This document shows, piece after piece, positions 10,847 through 22,860 of a DNA stretch of 64,000 bases. A program made the translations under genes and the position numbers. The notes under the pieces are model-generated. The model made no database searches and was not told the DNA's origin. It was given only the letters and a program-made list of their open reading frames with translations. Position 1 is the stretch's first letter; the number at the start of each line of letters is the position of its first letter. Source of the stretch: Phytopythium helicoides (lineage: Eukaryota; Oomycota; Peronosporomycetes; Pythiales; Pythiaceae); the NCBI GenBank assembly GCA_024867545.1, contig JANFNE010000010.1, positions 806,001-870,000 of the forward strand. Direction: 5' to 3'.

Positions 10847-12983
10847 ATGGCGCGCGTCACGCCGGACTCGCGCGCAGGGCGCCTTCTCGCCGCGCTACCG
10901 CGTGATTCCTGGCGCCGACACGCCGTGGAAAGACTCGGAGCGCTTGGCGCAGTTCGTCGCCAACGTCGCGGGCGGCTCCTTCGTCGTCATCGGCACTGCG
11001 AGTTACCTCGCGCAGGCGATCCAAGCGGCGATCCCGGAGTCGGGACCTACAGTCGTTGAGCTGCTTCAAGAGCGCTTTGGGAAGATCTTGGCTACAATTG
11101 GCGCCATGGCGCTCGACGCGTGGTCGACGAGCGTCTTCTACCTCTCGCAGCGGTACTCGAGCGAGGAGATCATGGCAAATCCGCTCGTAGTGGCTAAGCC
11201 GCTCGCGGCTCTCGCGAGTATTCTTGGGTTTGTGCTGCTGGTCTGCAAATTCAAGTCCGTTGGGTGGTTTTGCGGGCTGCAGGTGGTCATCATCATCCAG
11301 TGGGTTGTCGCGCTGTACCAAATGGTGCGGATCGCTGTGTCATTGACGCTGTACCTGACCGTCAAGGGCATCAAATTCGCGGTCACCGTGGTGACGCGAG
11401 TCTTTACCGCAATATTCCAGGTTCGCGGCAAGCAAATCGAGCTGCTGCGCCGTCTTATGAAGGCCACCAAGAGCTACCCAGAGTGGGTGCAGATGGCCCG
11501 CCATCTCGACTTGCTAGAAGGCAAAGAAGACTGGAAGAACAACATCACTCACGAAGATTTGGAGAACTGCGACTTTGTTCAGGTGGAGCGACACATGGCT
11601 ACATTGACGAGAGTCATGTCTGCGCAGCCGGTGAATATTGAGGAGCTCAAATACGTCGTGGCGTCACACGTGATGCGAAACGAGGCCGGAATTGATGCAC
11701 CAAATCTTCATTTGGACTGCCACTCGGGCACAAAGAAGATCATCACAGAGTACAATGAGCTTGTGATTCAAGCGCTCGATATGCTCGCATCTGCGTCACC
11801 TGATGTGTTCCCGTCGGATGAGAAGCTCCGTTTCTTCCGCCACCTGAAGTTATCGTTTGGATCGACAGCACTGTGCCTCAGTGGTGGTGGCTCGATCGCT
11901 ATGTATCACATGGGTGTTGTTCGAGCGCTGATCGAGGCCGATCTTCTGCCAAATGTTGTCTCAGGCTCTTCCGGCGGATCGATCATTGCTGCCTTCATTG
12001 CTTGCAAGACAAACCAGGAGCTGCTAGACCAAGTTTTGGTGAGTGACATCTCGACGCGGTACTTCCCGCTCGGTATCCGATGGTTCCCTCCCTTACTTGA
12101 GCAGCTTGCCCACTGCATCAAGACCGGATTCCTGGTCAAATCCTCTGTCTTCGAGCAGACGACAAAGCACTACTACAGCGAACCCTTGGACTCGCCGGAC
12201 AAAATGATGTCCTACACGTTTCAAGACGCGTTCGAAAAAACTGGCCGGCATGTGTGCATCACCGTGTCGGCGTCCGATATTACGGGCCACAAAGGCCCGA
12301 AGAAGCTGCTGCTGAGTCATATCAACACGCCACACGTGCTTCTCTGGAGCGCTGTGGCCGTGTCGTGCTCTCTCCCAGGTATTATGAAGGGCAAACAACT
12401 CATGGCACGCGACTTCAACGGCAACATTGTGCCGTACAACTCGCTCGAGAAGGAGTGGGTCGACGGAAGCATTCAGCACGATCTGCCGATGGAGACCATG
12501 GCGAGCCGCTTCGAAGTGACCAACTTCATCGTGTCGCAGGTCAATCCGCACGTCGTGCCGTTCGTGGGCGATGAGATCGACCGCCCGAACTTCCGTAAGA
12601 GCGTGTTTCACAAGCTCGAGAGCGTCATCGCGGGGGATGTGCGCCACCGTCTCAAAATGCTGGCGTTCCTCGGTCTGTTCCCCAAGATCTACGGACACCA
12701 GTTTAGCTCGTACTTCAAGCAGAATTTCTCAGGCAATGTGACGCTCGTACCGGATTTCATCTTCCTCGAGTCGGTCGGCATCAAGGCGATCCTGAACCCG
12801 ACCGTGGAGGACATGACACGGTACATCGAGGGCGGGCAACGCACCGTGTGGGCCAAGCTCGCATACATTCGGCACCTGAGCAGCATCGAGCAGTGTCTGG
12901 ACCGTAACTTGGAGCGTCTGAGGGCCAAGGACGGTGCGGCGCCAGTCGAGAACTGGCACGCCCAAGGAGAGCTGCATCCGTAG
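10847..12983 (+). CDS. Patatin-like triacylglycerol lipase (SDP1/TGL-type)
   Basis: One long exon. A hydrophobic region (about 11100-11400) precedes a linker region like that of SDP1/TGL3-5 lipases, including HLDLLEGKEDWK. The patatin domain follows, with oxyanion loop SGGGSIAMYHMG (about 11878-11913), nucleophile elbow GSSGG (about 11965) and catalytic Asp in VDGS (about 12460), so the Ser-Asp dyad is intact. Such enzymes release fatty acids from storage triacylglycerol on lipid droplets; in an oomycete this would mobilise spore lipid. The start is uncertain: the main frame is open from 10524, but its first 100 residues are not protein-like. ATG 10847 starts MARVTPDSRA, which would join the main frame (GAFSPRYRVIPGADTPW) after a one-base change near 10875. 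Confidence 0.85.
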
Positions 12984-13753
12984 GTAGTAAGCGCGAACAC
13001 CATCCATGAACCAGAAATAATCCATTGCGTGAGAAAAAGTTGTTGACTCAAGTCAGGATGAGCCATCGGTAGTAGACGCCACGTGAGACTCGACCTGGAT
13101 CGGTGGTGGATGCCAGCAGAGAAGATCGCAAAGGTGCTGGGTGGTGAAGGGACACAACACAAGTTCGCCATCCGCGAGGCGGTAATATTTCGCGCGGCAT
13201 TGTCACGCGCAGCGATGTTTTGAACCGTACATTGTGGACCACAGCGAGAGTCCACTTTTGCAATTCGCCCGCCAGCCACACCCGCCCGCCCACGGAAATC
13301 CTCTTTCCTGAGCGCGCCCCAGCGCAGCAGCAAGTCGTCGAGTCGTTCCTCGCTGGCGTCGCGCGGCGTTCATCCATCCCTCGCCTCTCGTAGGCGTCCC
13401 CACTCGGCACTTGAGGAGCCGCAGGTGTCGCTAAAGTTCCGGGACATAGCGTGGCGCATTTCTGTTCCGCCTGTCTTACATCGGTCGACGGTTATCTTCG
13501 CCATTTGTTTCCTGCGCCGGGTGTGGCAGGCGCGTCCTCGAGGAATTCCGAGCGCTTCGGTGAGGCTTCTGAGGGGCTGTGGAGGTGGTCGCGGAGGTCG
13601 ACGTGGGCTGGTAGTGCAGAAGAATCGGCGATTGTCGAGGCCCTGGAGGCCTCGAGGCCTGATCACTAGCCAAGCAGCCAGCCAGCCAGAGGGAGACCCG
13701 CGAACGGAACAGAACGAAACGAAACAGCCTGTGAGTGCCTGAAAAGGACGCTC
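12984..13753. other. Intergenic region upstream of finger-family copy B
   Basis: About 770 bases between the lipase stop and copy B. Open frames here are short and not protein-like. A small GCCA repeat (about 13672-13688) and an AACGAAACGAAAC stretch (about 13710-13728) lie in the last 100 bases, probably the 5' leader of copy B. An in-frame TGA lies just before ATG 13754, supporting that start. Confidence 0.5.
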
Positions 13754-15808
13754 ATGCCCAAGCGGAAGGCTAGCGCGTGGCCCGCGAGCATCCTGTCGGA
13801 TCCCGACGTGCTCAGTCTGGACGACGAGGGCCGCTTCGTGCTCTGCAAGATCTGCCACGTGCACTACGCGGTGCACGGCGGCAAGAAGCCCAAGCCCGTG
13901 GTCATGAACTCCAACTTCCGCACGCGGGCGTGGGACGTCCACAAGCTGCGGACCAACTCGCACCGCATCCAGAGAGAGCACGAGCGCGCCGTCAAGGCCC
14001 AGCAGGAGCGACTGAGGCTCGAGCACGAGCGCGCGCTGGCGACTGCCGACCAGCAACAGAAGCAACAGCAGCAGAAGGAGCAGCAGCAGCCGACCCAGGA
14101 GCTGCCGACGTCCACATCGTCCTCGGCGACGTCTTCGCTGGCACCGGCGACGACCACGAGCAGCGTCAGCGATGAGACTAAACGAAGAGGCGTGCAGGCT
14201 GAGAATGACTCGGCGGCGCGCGGTTTCACGGGAGAAATGATGAACGTTATGAGTCAGGTGGACCGGTTGGACCAATGGCGGCGGGAACAGAAACAGCACG
14301 AGGCCGAGGTGCTCGAGCAGGAGACCTCGTTCCTGCGGAATCGACAGCCCGGCGACGCGGACGCAGGCTCGGAGCACCGTGTAGGCAACCGGATGCGCTC
14401 GCTGACGCTGCCTGGACTGTCCTCGGACGGGTTTGTGTCGCGGCTTCGAGAGCAGCGGGAAGGTGGGTCGACGCCCTCGTCGCCTAGGAGCGGTGAGGAC
14501 AAGGCCGCAGCCGCTGCAACCGTCGTCGCGACGCTGCGCCACCCATTCCAGCTCCCGCTTGCTGTGCTTCCCAACCGCAGCCAGTCGACAGGCTTAAGCG
14601 TGCTTGCAGGCGTCGGACAAGCTGAAAATCGCCACTTGCAGTCGTCGGGTATCACTTCAGCGCAGGTAGGAGAGACTTGATCGTTTCTTTGCGACTTTCG
14701 ATGGTGAGCTTTAGTTGCTGACCGATGACTGCAGATGGAAGGGATGGCGCGGTGGCAGCATATGCACGACGATGTCAGCCGCGCATTGCGCCTGGGGCCG
14801 TCAAAGCGTCGAAGGTCGGGCGTGCAGCCCGATGGCAGGGTCAGTGCTAACAGCAGCAGCGACTCTAAGAGCAGCGGCGACGTGAACGTCATGCGAGATG
14901 GGCAGGGAAAACTTGCGGAGACGTACACAAGGCGCGAACTTCGTGTCGCGACGGCTCTTGCAGGGACGGAGGAAATGACGGGCAACAATCGTGAGCGAGT
15001 TGCACGGAAGCTTAAATCGCTGAATGACCAGTATCATGCGCGGAATCTGCGCGCTGAGGACACGACCGCGTTCTTGGACCCTGCGAGCTCAGGATACAAA
15101 GCCTTCTGGGGAACCTTGCGAGACGTGTACAGCTCCAGTAACATGGCGCCTGCTAACAAGGAGTCTGCGACTGACGGACGCACGGATCGGTCCACGCATC
15201 ATCACCACCATCACCATCACCACTACTACCCGGAACGCCACCCCAAGGACAGGGAGAAGCAAGCTGCTTCGGGGACTGAGTTTGGCAACCAAGTGAACGA
15301 GCTCAAGAGTGAGGAGTCGATGGAATCGGAGGCACCGCCGCAGATGTCCATCGATGAGTCGGACTCCACGACGCCTGGCAGCGCATCCAATAGCAGCGAT
15401 GGTGCTGCAGGTAAAAATGCGCAAAAGCAAAAGCAGAAGCAGAAGCAGCAACTCCTGGTTGGCCCTGATCTCCAGCACCAGCAGAGTTGGCCCGTGACCC
15501 ACGACCAGCTACTCGAAGGAGCATTCGATCGGCTTACCGGCGTTGTATCGAATGAGCTGACAGAGATACTTGTTCATGAAGCGGAGATCCGACAGCTAGC
15601 GCTGTCTGATTTGACGATGGCCGTCACTGAGCTTGGAACACAGCAACGAGACACCGCAAACAGGTTTATGGACTTGCAGGAGCGCAATCTGGACACCATG
15701 GAGCGCATCCTGCACCACAAACTTCGACGGGAGCGTGCAAGCTTGCTTAGTGAGCAATCCCAGGAGATGAAAGGAGAGGAGACGAAAGAAGGTAGTGATC
15801 AGTTGTGA
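13754..15808 (+). CDS. CCHH-finger/coiled-coil protein, copy B (intact)
   Basis: Two exons (13754-14665 and 14735-15808, phase 0) encode 661 residues. Residues 1-72 hold the conserved block shared with copy A: LSDPDVLSLDDEGRFVLC, C31-x2-C34, then W60, H63 and H70. The spacing C-x2-C-x28-H-x6-H with WDVHK..TNSH suggests a zinc finger loosely like transposase-derived (BED/TTF-like) fingers. Next come a Gln-rich segment, low-complexity linkers, a run of nine His (about 15196-15222), the motif YKAFWGTLRDVYS (copy A: QYWRTMREVYS), and a C-terminal coiled coil ending DTMERILHHKLRRER. I recognise no named family. Nuclear localisation and nucleic-acid binding are inferences. The gene is uninterrupted, unlike copy A 5.5 kb away in inverted orientation. 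Confidence 0.75.
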
Positions 15809-16087
15809 ATATGGCCAACGCATGGCCAGGCACTCGCGAAAGTGCTTTTCGAGCGCGCAGGCCCTGCCGTTTGTCGGGGCCTTGTGGCCACTGCACACTG
15901 TGGTTTCCAAATACAAACAGCCGGCATAGACGATCGCGGCACAACTCACCTTGACGTGTTCTGTGTTACAGCGAGAAGCCTCCCGGAGTGTGCTGGTCGA
16001 GATTGCCCACGTTGGTATCATCGTACTGTGACCGTCTCGCGAATTCTAATGGATGTCAGTCGCACGATCACCTCCACGCCTGTATCA

Positions 16088-17309
16088 CTAATGACGTCTA
16101 CGGCTTCTGCTTTTACTTCTGCTTGAACTCCGACGTCGCCGTCGACTGTGGCTCCGACTTCGACTTCGAGACCGACTGCGGCTTCTTGAATAGCTCGAAG
16201 ATCTGCGGCGATGGCGACGGCGGCTTCTTGAGTGATGATCGCGGTCTCGACTGCGCTCGCGCGAACGTCTACTCGTTCGCCGATGACGATCATCGTTTCT
16301 GTCCTCACACGTATCATGTCCAGACAATCAGATCACTACACGCATACGATGGGAACCTAAAGCCAGAGACGCACCGAGTACGAGAGCGAGATCGGGAGCG
16401 AGACCGGGGCTTGGATCGAGAGCGCCGACTACTCCGCGAGTCGCGAGCTCTCCTCTTGTCCGAGTCATTGCGCCTTTGTCCGCCTGGACTTGCGGCTCGA
16501 CGCTGGTTGCGCTGCTCGCGCCGCTTCTCCGCAATCTCCTTCAGCTTTCTGCGGATTTGCACATAGCCGATGTGCAGCTTGCCGCCAAAATGGTCCGCAA
16601 GGCGCCGGTCGCTGTCATAGATACTGAGGAAAGCGCCGCAGATATCGCACACGCGCAGCTTCTGGTGAGCTGTGGGCGGCCCATCCGGGCTCTTCTTGCT
16701 GGGCGTTCCGGCAGTGTCGCCCGAGTCTGGCTCCGCGTCTGGACCAGCAGACTCTCCTGACCCCACTCCGGCTTTGATGGACTTGATCATGGCGTCAGCC
16801 TGGGCGTCCGCGCGCTCCTTCTTGAGCTCCTGTACCTTGGCCATGAGCGCCGCGGCCGTGTCCGAATCTCCCGCGACGCCGGCCTCCTCTGCCTGCGCCG
16901 TGACCTTTTGGATCTGGTCCGATATCTCCCTGACCTCTGCGGCGTTCTCCGCCTCCAGCAGCGACACGGGCTTGGCGCCGTCCTGCTCCTCGAGTCTCTT
17001 CTGCGAGCGGCGGATCTTGCGGTCGGCCTCCGCCAGGAACTTGGCGAGCTCGGCCTCGAGCGCCAGCTCGTAGCCAAAGTCCGTGGACGCGCGCTGCGCC
17101 TCGTACGCGGCCCGGAGCGGCGGCAGGTGCAGCAGCTGGCACGGCCCCAGGTCCACGCGCGTGTTCTGGAAGAGCTCGTGCGGGCACAGGCCGCACAGCC
17201 ACGCCTTGCACACGCGCGCGTGCCGGAAGTCCGAGATGTCCTCCTCCGGCCGGTCGCCGTCGCGGTTGCGCCCCATGAGCGCGTCCAGCAGCGCGCGCTG
17301 CTCCTCCAT
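16088..17309 (-). CDS. LUC7L: LUC7-like U1 snRNP splicing factor
   Basis: Two exons (17309-16375, 16298-16088; phase 2) give 381 residues. MEEQRALLDALMGRNRDGD begins the LUC7 domain. The first zinc finger reads VCKAWLCGLCPHELFQNTR..LG.C..LH (CCCH type), followed by a long helical coiled coil with Glu/Lys/Arg. The second finger (CCHH) is CDICGAFLSIYDSDRRLADH..GKLH. The tail is Arg/Ser-rich, and the second exon adds a further RS/RRR tail. LUC7 proteins sit in the U1 snRNP and influence 5' splice-site choice in the nucleus. If the intron were retained, the protein would end with a short non-RS tail, so splicing of this intron controls the RS domain. Its 3' end faces copy B, 279 bases away. Confidence 0.93.
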
Positions 17310-18086
17310 GGCGCCCGCCGGATCGGCCGATCCGCCTTTGCCCCTTGTGGTTGCCCTTTGGGGAAACCAATCGGCTTGTGCGGGGGATCAAGTGTAAGAG
17401 GACGAGATTCAAAACCTTGTGGTTTTGAATGAACCTGTCATAATGGATCGTTCAAACCTGCCACAATGGATAAATAGTCCACTATTCGAGACACGAAGCG
17501 TAAAACGCGTTGTCAAATCACCGCACCCAACGGGTCGATGGGTGCTGCAGTTGAAGGCGGCGCCTGCGTGGGCTGGAAGCGACTTTTTACTGTTCGTAGA
17601 GTGTGGGAATGCGGCGGCTTCGCTGCGGCGACTGGCTGCCTGTCAGGCTTCTGTAGGCTGCGAGCTTGAGCGGGTGAGCCGGGTGGCGCGTAGTCTGATG
17701 ACGATGCAGTGAGGCCACTGTCACAGCATTGCTGATGGCGCACCCTAAGGTTACGAAGCGTCAACCAGAGCATTATCTACGGATAATGACGGCGCTTTGT
17801 ATGCAGCTAGACCAAAACCGGCGCTTTAGCAAGGGAAGAATGCGGATTTAGCGACCGCGAGGATTACGCGGCCCCTTCTCCTCACTTCCAAAGTCGCCGG
17901 GCGACCCGCAGTGGCCGCCGTCCGACTGCGCGTCCGACCGACGCGCCAGGCGCCCGTCGCGCTCCGTCGCGGCCCGCGGACGTCCGTTGCGCTGCTCCGC
18001 TGTCTGCTGGTGTCCGTGGTGGTCTCAGTTGATCCGTGGTGGTCTCAGTTGCTCCGTGGCGGTCTGAGGACGCGCCAAGCTGCTCG
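17310..18086. other. Divergent promoter region between LUC7 and the membrane-repeat gene
   Basis: About 780 bases between two divergent starts. No protein-like frame is seen. It contains the 20-base tandem repeat described separately near its right end and must hold the control regions of both genes, but no TATA box or other definite element is visible. Confidence 0.5.
18013..18072. repeat. Three tandem copies of a 20-base unit
   Basis: The unit TCCGTGGTGGTCTCAGTTG(A/C) occurs at 18013-18032 and 18033-18052, differing only in the last base, with a diverged third copy at 18053-18072. It ends 14 bases before the ATG at 18087, so it probably lies in the 5' leader or core promoter of the membrane-repeat gene. 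Confidence 0.85.
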
Positions 18087-21000
18087 ATGGCGGAGACAGG
18101 CGCTCCGGATGGGCAAGATGCGGGATCGTTCAGCGCGCGGCTGCCATCCAACGAGCTCGGCGAGGTGCTGCTGGCCGCGTGGCTCCGGCGCAAGCAGCCG
18201 GGAGTGGAGCATGAGAGAGCTGTCGAACCCAGGCCCCAGACGCGCTACTGGCTGCGGTCCAAGAAGCGGCCGAGGTCCAAGAGCCATGCGGTGCTGGGCG
18301 TCGCGCTCGGCTTCGTGCTGCTGTCACGCGCCGCTCTGCACCAAGGTCTGCCCTCGCACATTGACGCGCTAGTGGGCGGCGTCTTCCTGGTGGCCAGCGC
18401 CGGTGCGACGTACCTGTGCTTGTGCCACGCGCTTACCTGCTGCACCGGGCCGCTCCAAGAGGTTGGAAGTTTGCTGCTCGACCGATCCGACCCGACAACA
18501 TGGAAGTGCGAGCGACTGAGGCTTCTCCTCGAGGTCTGCACGTGGATGGCGGCGGTCTGGTACGCGTACACGTCGTCGCTGAACGGATGGCTCGCGATCG
18601 CGGGAGGCGCGCTGATCGCAATGGCGCTCGCGCTCGTCACCGAGTTTGCGCGCGCGTACCAGCGGCGTCTTGAAGCGCGCGTAAGTCGCGAAAACACGCG
18701 CGCGTTTGGACGTGTTTTGTGGCTCAAGGTCGTGGCGTCATACGCTGGCGTTGGGTATGTCATGACATCGACGTGGCGCAACTTGCGTGGATTCATGTGG
18801 GCCAGTCCGCTCGATACCGTCCAGTCTGTCGACGAGCTCGTGTTCAACTACCTCCTGATTACACTCGTCGGTGTCTCGTTGATCGTTGCCAGCGAACTCT
18901 TACTCCTGTGGGATCCGACTCGGCGCGTTGGTGTTGTCCTTCAGTCGCGGATCGTGGACGCTCGCACGAATTGGGAAACCCACGTATGGCGCTCGCTGTC
19001 TGAGGTCTCAGGGACCTTCGGCGCTACGGTGTGGTACTACAATGCCAGCCACGACATGCTCGTGTCACTGCAGCTGGGCACTGTATGCGGTGTCGCACTG
19101 ATTCTGACATCGGAGCTGCTTCTTCCTTCAGCAAGACATCCATTATTCTCGAGAAGCGCAGAGTCTGAAATCCTCCCAGCAGATCATTGGATCAAAGTGC
19201 TGCCTGTCCTTGTCATGCTCGTCTACTTCTGTGTCAAAGTCTACAGTGCGGCGGTGATGATGCTGGAAACCCCTTCAACATCGACGAAGGTAGCAGTTTG
19301 GTGGTGTGTTGGTCTTGCCACGATCCTTCTTACCGGACTTGCAGTGACTGGCGCGAAGGTATCGATGCCGGATATTGCTCGTCAGGGGAAAAAGATGGCT
19401 GGGCAAGCTTGTGTCTCGATTGTGACGCTACTAGCCTGTCAACTGTGCCATAGTATCCAGGGAATTGTCTTTTCTTCCCTTCTGTCAGTGTTCAGCATCG
19501 CATTATCTCGAGAATGTTGGTACAAACGGGAAACTCCTTCGCCAACAACGTGTGAGACGGTTGATGGTAACAAATTGCGCCAGAACAGTACTGAAAGTTT
19601 CGATGATGATTGTGACGATCTACCTATGATTGAGGACCATAGTGATGCCCAATCGTACTCAAGATCTCTTCTCTTCTGTGTCCGTCGTGACTATCCATAC
19701 TTCTACAAGCGCGTGAAGTGGACGTTCATTGCCCTTGTTGTGGTGTCGTCCCTTGACCTGTGCTCAACAGCAGCAACAATTATTCAGCATGATAAGTTTG
19801 CTGTATCGTTGTCACAGTTTTCGGCTGGAAATGTCGTGCTTTCCTCAACGGTGGGTTACTGGACTAGTCCTTTGCAGCAAGAATTACAACCGGATGTGCT
19901 TTTTCAGTCGGGCTTGAAGCTGTACAAGAAGCGATGGACACTGTTTCCTCTACATGCGGTTGTTGAACTTGCAATCTTCATCGGTGTATTCGTTGGGACG
20001 TTTGCAGCAACTTCGACTGTCTTCAGTTCGCTGACTCTTGCTGCTCTATCGGGCATCGTTGTATCAGTTGGAGGTCATGCTGTATGCTCCCGGCTAAATC
20101 TTACTGTTGGGAATCGCATGCGAATGGAGCTAACCGCGACCTGCGCGCTCATATTCTGTCTATTCTTCATCTCTTACACTTCGCTGGTCTCGCTGTTTTC
20201 GATTTACCACTACTTTGATAGTATCGAAGCTGCATTTTGCCTTGCTTCTCTCTCCGGAGTGTTTTTTATGGCTTCGGCAGAAGTTTTCCTCCTTTGGAGA
20301 CCGACAAGAGAGATTGGGCTGCTTCTCCAACATCGAGTTACCCGTGCTGGTGACAATTGGAAGCGCGAGCCACTACGATCTTTTCTCGAGTTATTTACTT
20401 GGTTCTCTGTCATTTGTGGCTCTTTCGCGCTGTATGACGACCTACTGCTCGCGTTACAGCTTGGCACGTTCTCTGGGATTGCGGTTACCCTTTCGGGAGA
20501 GTGTTTTCGTCGCAACAGAGCCCAGATTATTTCTTGGGGTGAGTATTATCAATTGATTGAAAAGCGAGAACGGCGCCCGCCATCACCAAACCCCTACACA
20601 GATGAAAGTGATGACACCGAAAATGGTCTTGTACCCCGCCCGTTGTCAGTGATGCTGCTGTTTGCGTACATCGGCTCAGGCACCTTCCAATGGATCTTTG
20701 AGAACATTCGCAGCCTCGAAGTCACAGTTCTGGTTGCTACGATTGCAGGGATTGCGTTTCTGTGCTTTGCCGATATGCTGGCTCTGTTCAAGCCAACGCG
20801 CTGGGCTGGTGTGATTCTGCAAGATCGATTCATCAACGCTAAAGAAAATTGGAGAGCGTATCCAGTGCGATCATTTGTTGAACTTGGGTGCTTTCTTGGC
20901 GTCATATACGGAAGCTATGCGATTTACGGCAACCTAATCGTTGCTACTCAAGTTGGGACACTATCAGGTATGCTGGTGGCTCTGATCGGTGAACAAGTTC

Positions 21001-22607
21001 GAAGTCGAGCTCGCGCTGTTCCACTTGATGGTACGTTCTGTCGTCGTTTTGTGGTAAGTGCGTCCGGGGTTGAATGCTGAAGTCTAAGCGATCTTGGTGT
21101 GCCTGCCTCCCAACAGACGAAGCCAAACAAGAGATTGCCAAAGTTCAAATCCTACCACTCCCTGTCATCGCACTTCTTGGACTTGTTGGTGCAGTCGTGT
21201 TCAATGTCATTTACACCCATCTTCGCAACATCGAAGTGACTTTCCTTCTAGCGACGACGAGCGGTGTTTTCTTCGCGCTGCTGGGAGACATGTTCGTTAT
21301 TTGGAGGCCAACAAGAAAAGTGGGTCTGATTCTTCAAGACCGCATCATGTGCATAAAGCGTAACTTCAATGAGCACATGCAGCGATCAATCATCGAGTGG
21401 GCTGCTCTGACAGGAGGATGGGTTCTTTCGTACGGGTACTTGTGGCCGAGCGATTTGCTCGTCGCAGTTCAATTTGGAACATCATCGGGAGTTCTTGCTT
21501 GTGTCTTCGGGGAAATGCTTGTCGAATATGTTGCCGAAGCTGAGCGCGAACTTCTGAATACCATATCAACGAAACTGGCGTTAGAGTGAGTCACTAGACT
21601 TCCTTTACTGTCGATCATCACCTCATGTGCTAACTTTTCTTTCCCAAACAAACAGTTCTCAGAGAGAAAGCCAATTTCTCAATCTTCCCTTCGAAGTACA
21701 ATTCCAAGTGGCGAGTTTTCTCTCAGCAGAAGATATTCTCGTAGCGCGCACAACATGCCACAAAGTCAACAACATGATCCGCGCTGAGTCTGCGCGGTTC
21801 TGGTTGCACGCGAGTCTGAGGCGTAATTCGCGCGACCGCTCTCACAGCCGAGAGCGCTCTCGCAGTCATGGATCTCGGTACGGATCTTCAGGACAGGTCC
21901 GGTCCCTGATCTACGACGCCATCACGCTCGTGTTGCCCATGATTTTTGGCACTAGGTACGAGTCCATGTACTCTCGCATATTGGCATAAACTTACACGCA
22001 TGTACTGGTGTGCATCGGTGAACAGAGACCCGCAATATGTGCTTACGTCTGGGCATGAAGTTAGTCGTGCGCTGAAGTGGGTCTATCTCAATGCTGAGTG
22101 GATCCGAAGCCAGAAGCTTCCCGAGCTTGATCCCAACAATTCGTCATCGATTATTTCGTACGCATGGCATCCACTTGAAAACCGGATGTATGCTTTTACT
22201 GACAATTGCGTTGCGATCCTAGTTTGACCCCTGGCGACGTTGCTTTCGAGGTGTTCCGTCATATGCCCGACAAGGTAATCATACAACATATTGTACTGTA
22301 CTTCTGTAAGCATGGACTGATGAACCGATGCACTTGGCAGAGTTATCTTGGAATCATCGTAATGCGCGATGCGACCTATGCAATCACGTGCATCGACGTG
22401 CCACTCGCTATCTACAGCAAAATCCAAGCGGACCCATTCAGCTTTGTGGCCGCAGAGACTTTGTCGACACTCGAAGTCTTCTCCAACTGGCATTTGGCTG
22501 TCCTTGCCTTTGTCACGATGACGCTCATCTTTATTGGGCAGTACTCGAGCGACTTGCTCAGGGAATACGTCCTCCCTCCGTCGTTCAGATGGTGGGGCGT
22601 GCGGTAA
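18087..22607 (+). CDS. Multi-pass membrane protein of repeated modules with a C-terminal F-box region
   Basis: Five exons (18087-21030, 21117-21585, 21656-21955, 22026-22157, 22223-22607) join with consistent phases to 1,410 codons. No family recognised. A hydrophobic module recurs: an acidic residue, LLLW.PTR..G..LQ.R, then NW, RS..E, three or four hydrophobic helices and LQ.GT.SG. Clear copies lie near residues 277, 734, 901 and 1042, with degenerate ones near residue 120 and around 19900-20090. After the last module comes FLNLPFEVQFQVASFLSAED, an F-box-like segment (about 21680-21800). A final hydrophobic segment (AVLAFVTMTLIFIGQY) lies close to the C-terminus. The protein is probably embedded in an internal or plasma membrane, with the F-box facing the cytosol. 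The 65-base last intron has a TACTGAC branch-like site. ATG 18087 is the first Met; the frame upstream begins only with GTG. Confidence 0.75.
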
Positions 22608-22860
22608 ACTCTTCTAGGTTCGGTCTGGAGTGCGTTTGATATTCATACATCGTCATTTCTTCCCGCCTCTCAATTGTTGAATTCTTGGTGATTTCCTTGG
22701 GCAAGCAGTTTCGTAGTGGTAATCGAAAACATCCAAAGCCCGCATCGCCGAGAAGTCGCCTCTATATATTGCTGCCAAATGGCCCTTCGAGAACTTGTCC
22801 CTTCAAGACTCTTCACCAAGCGAGCACACTTAGTCTCATGCATGAAAGAGGCAGCAGCAG

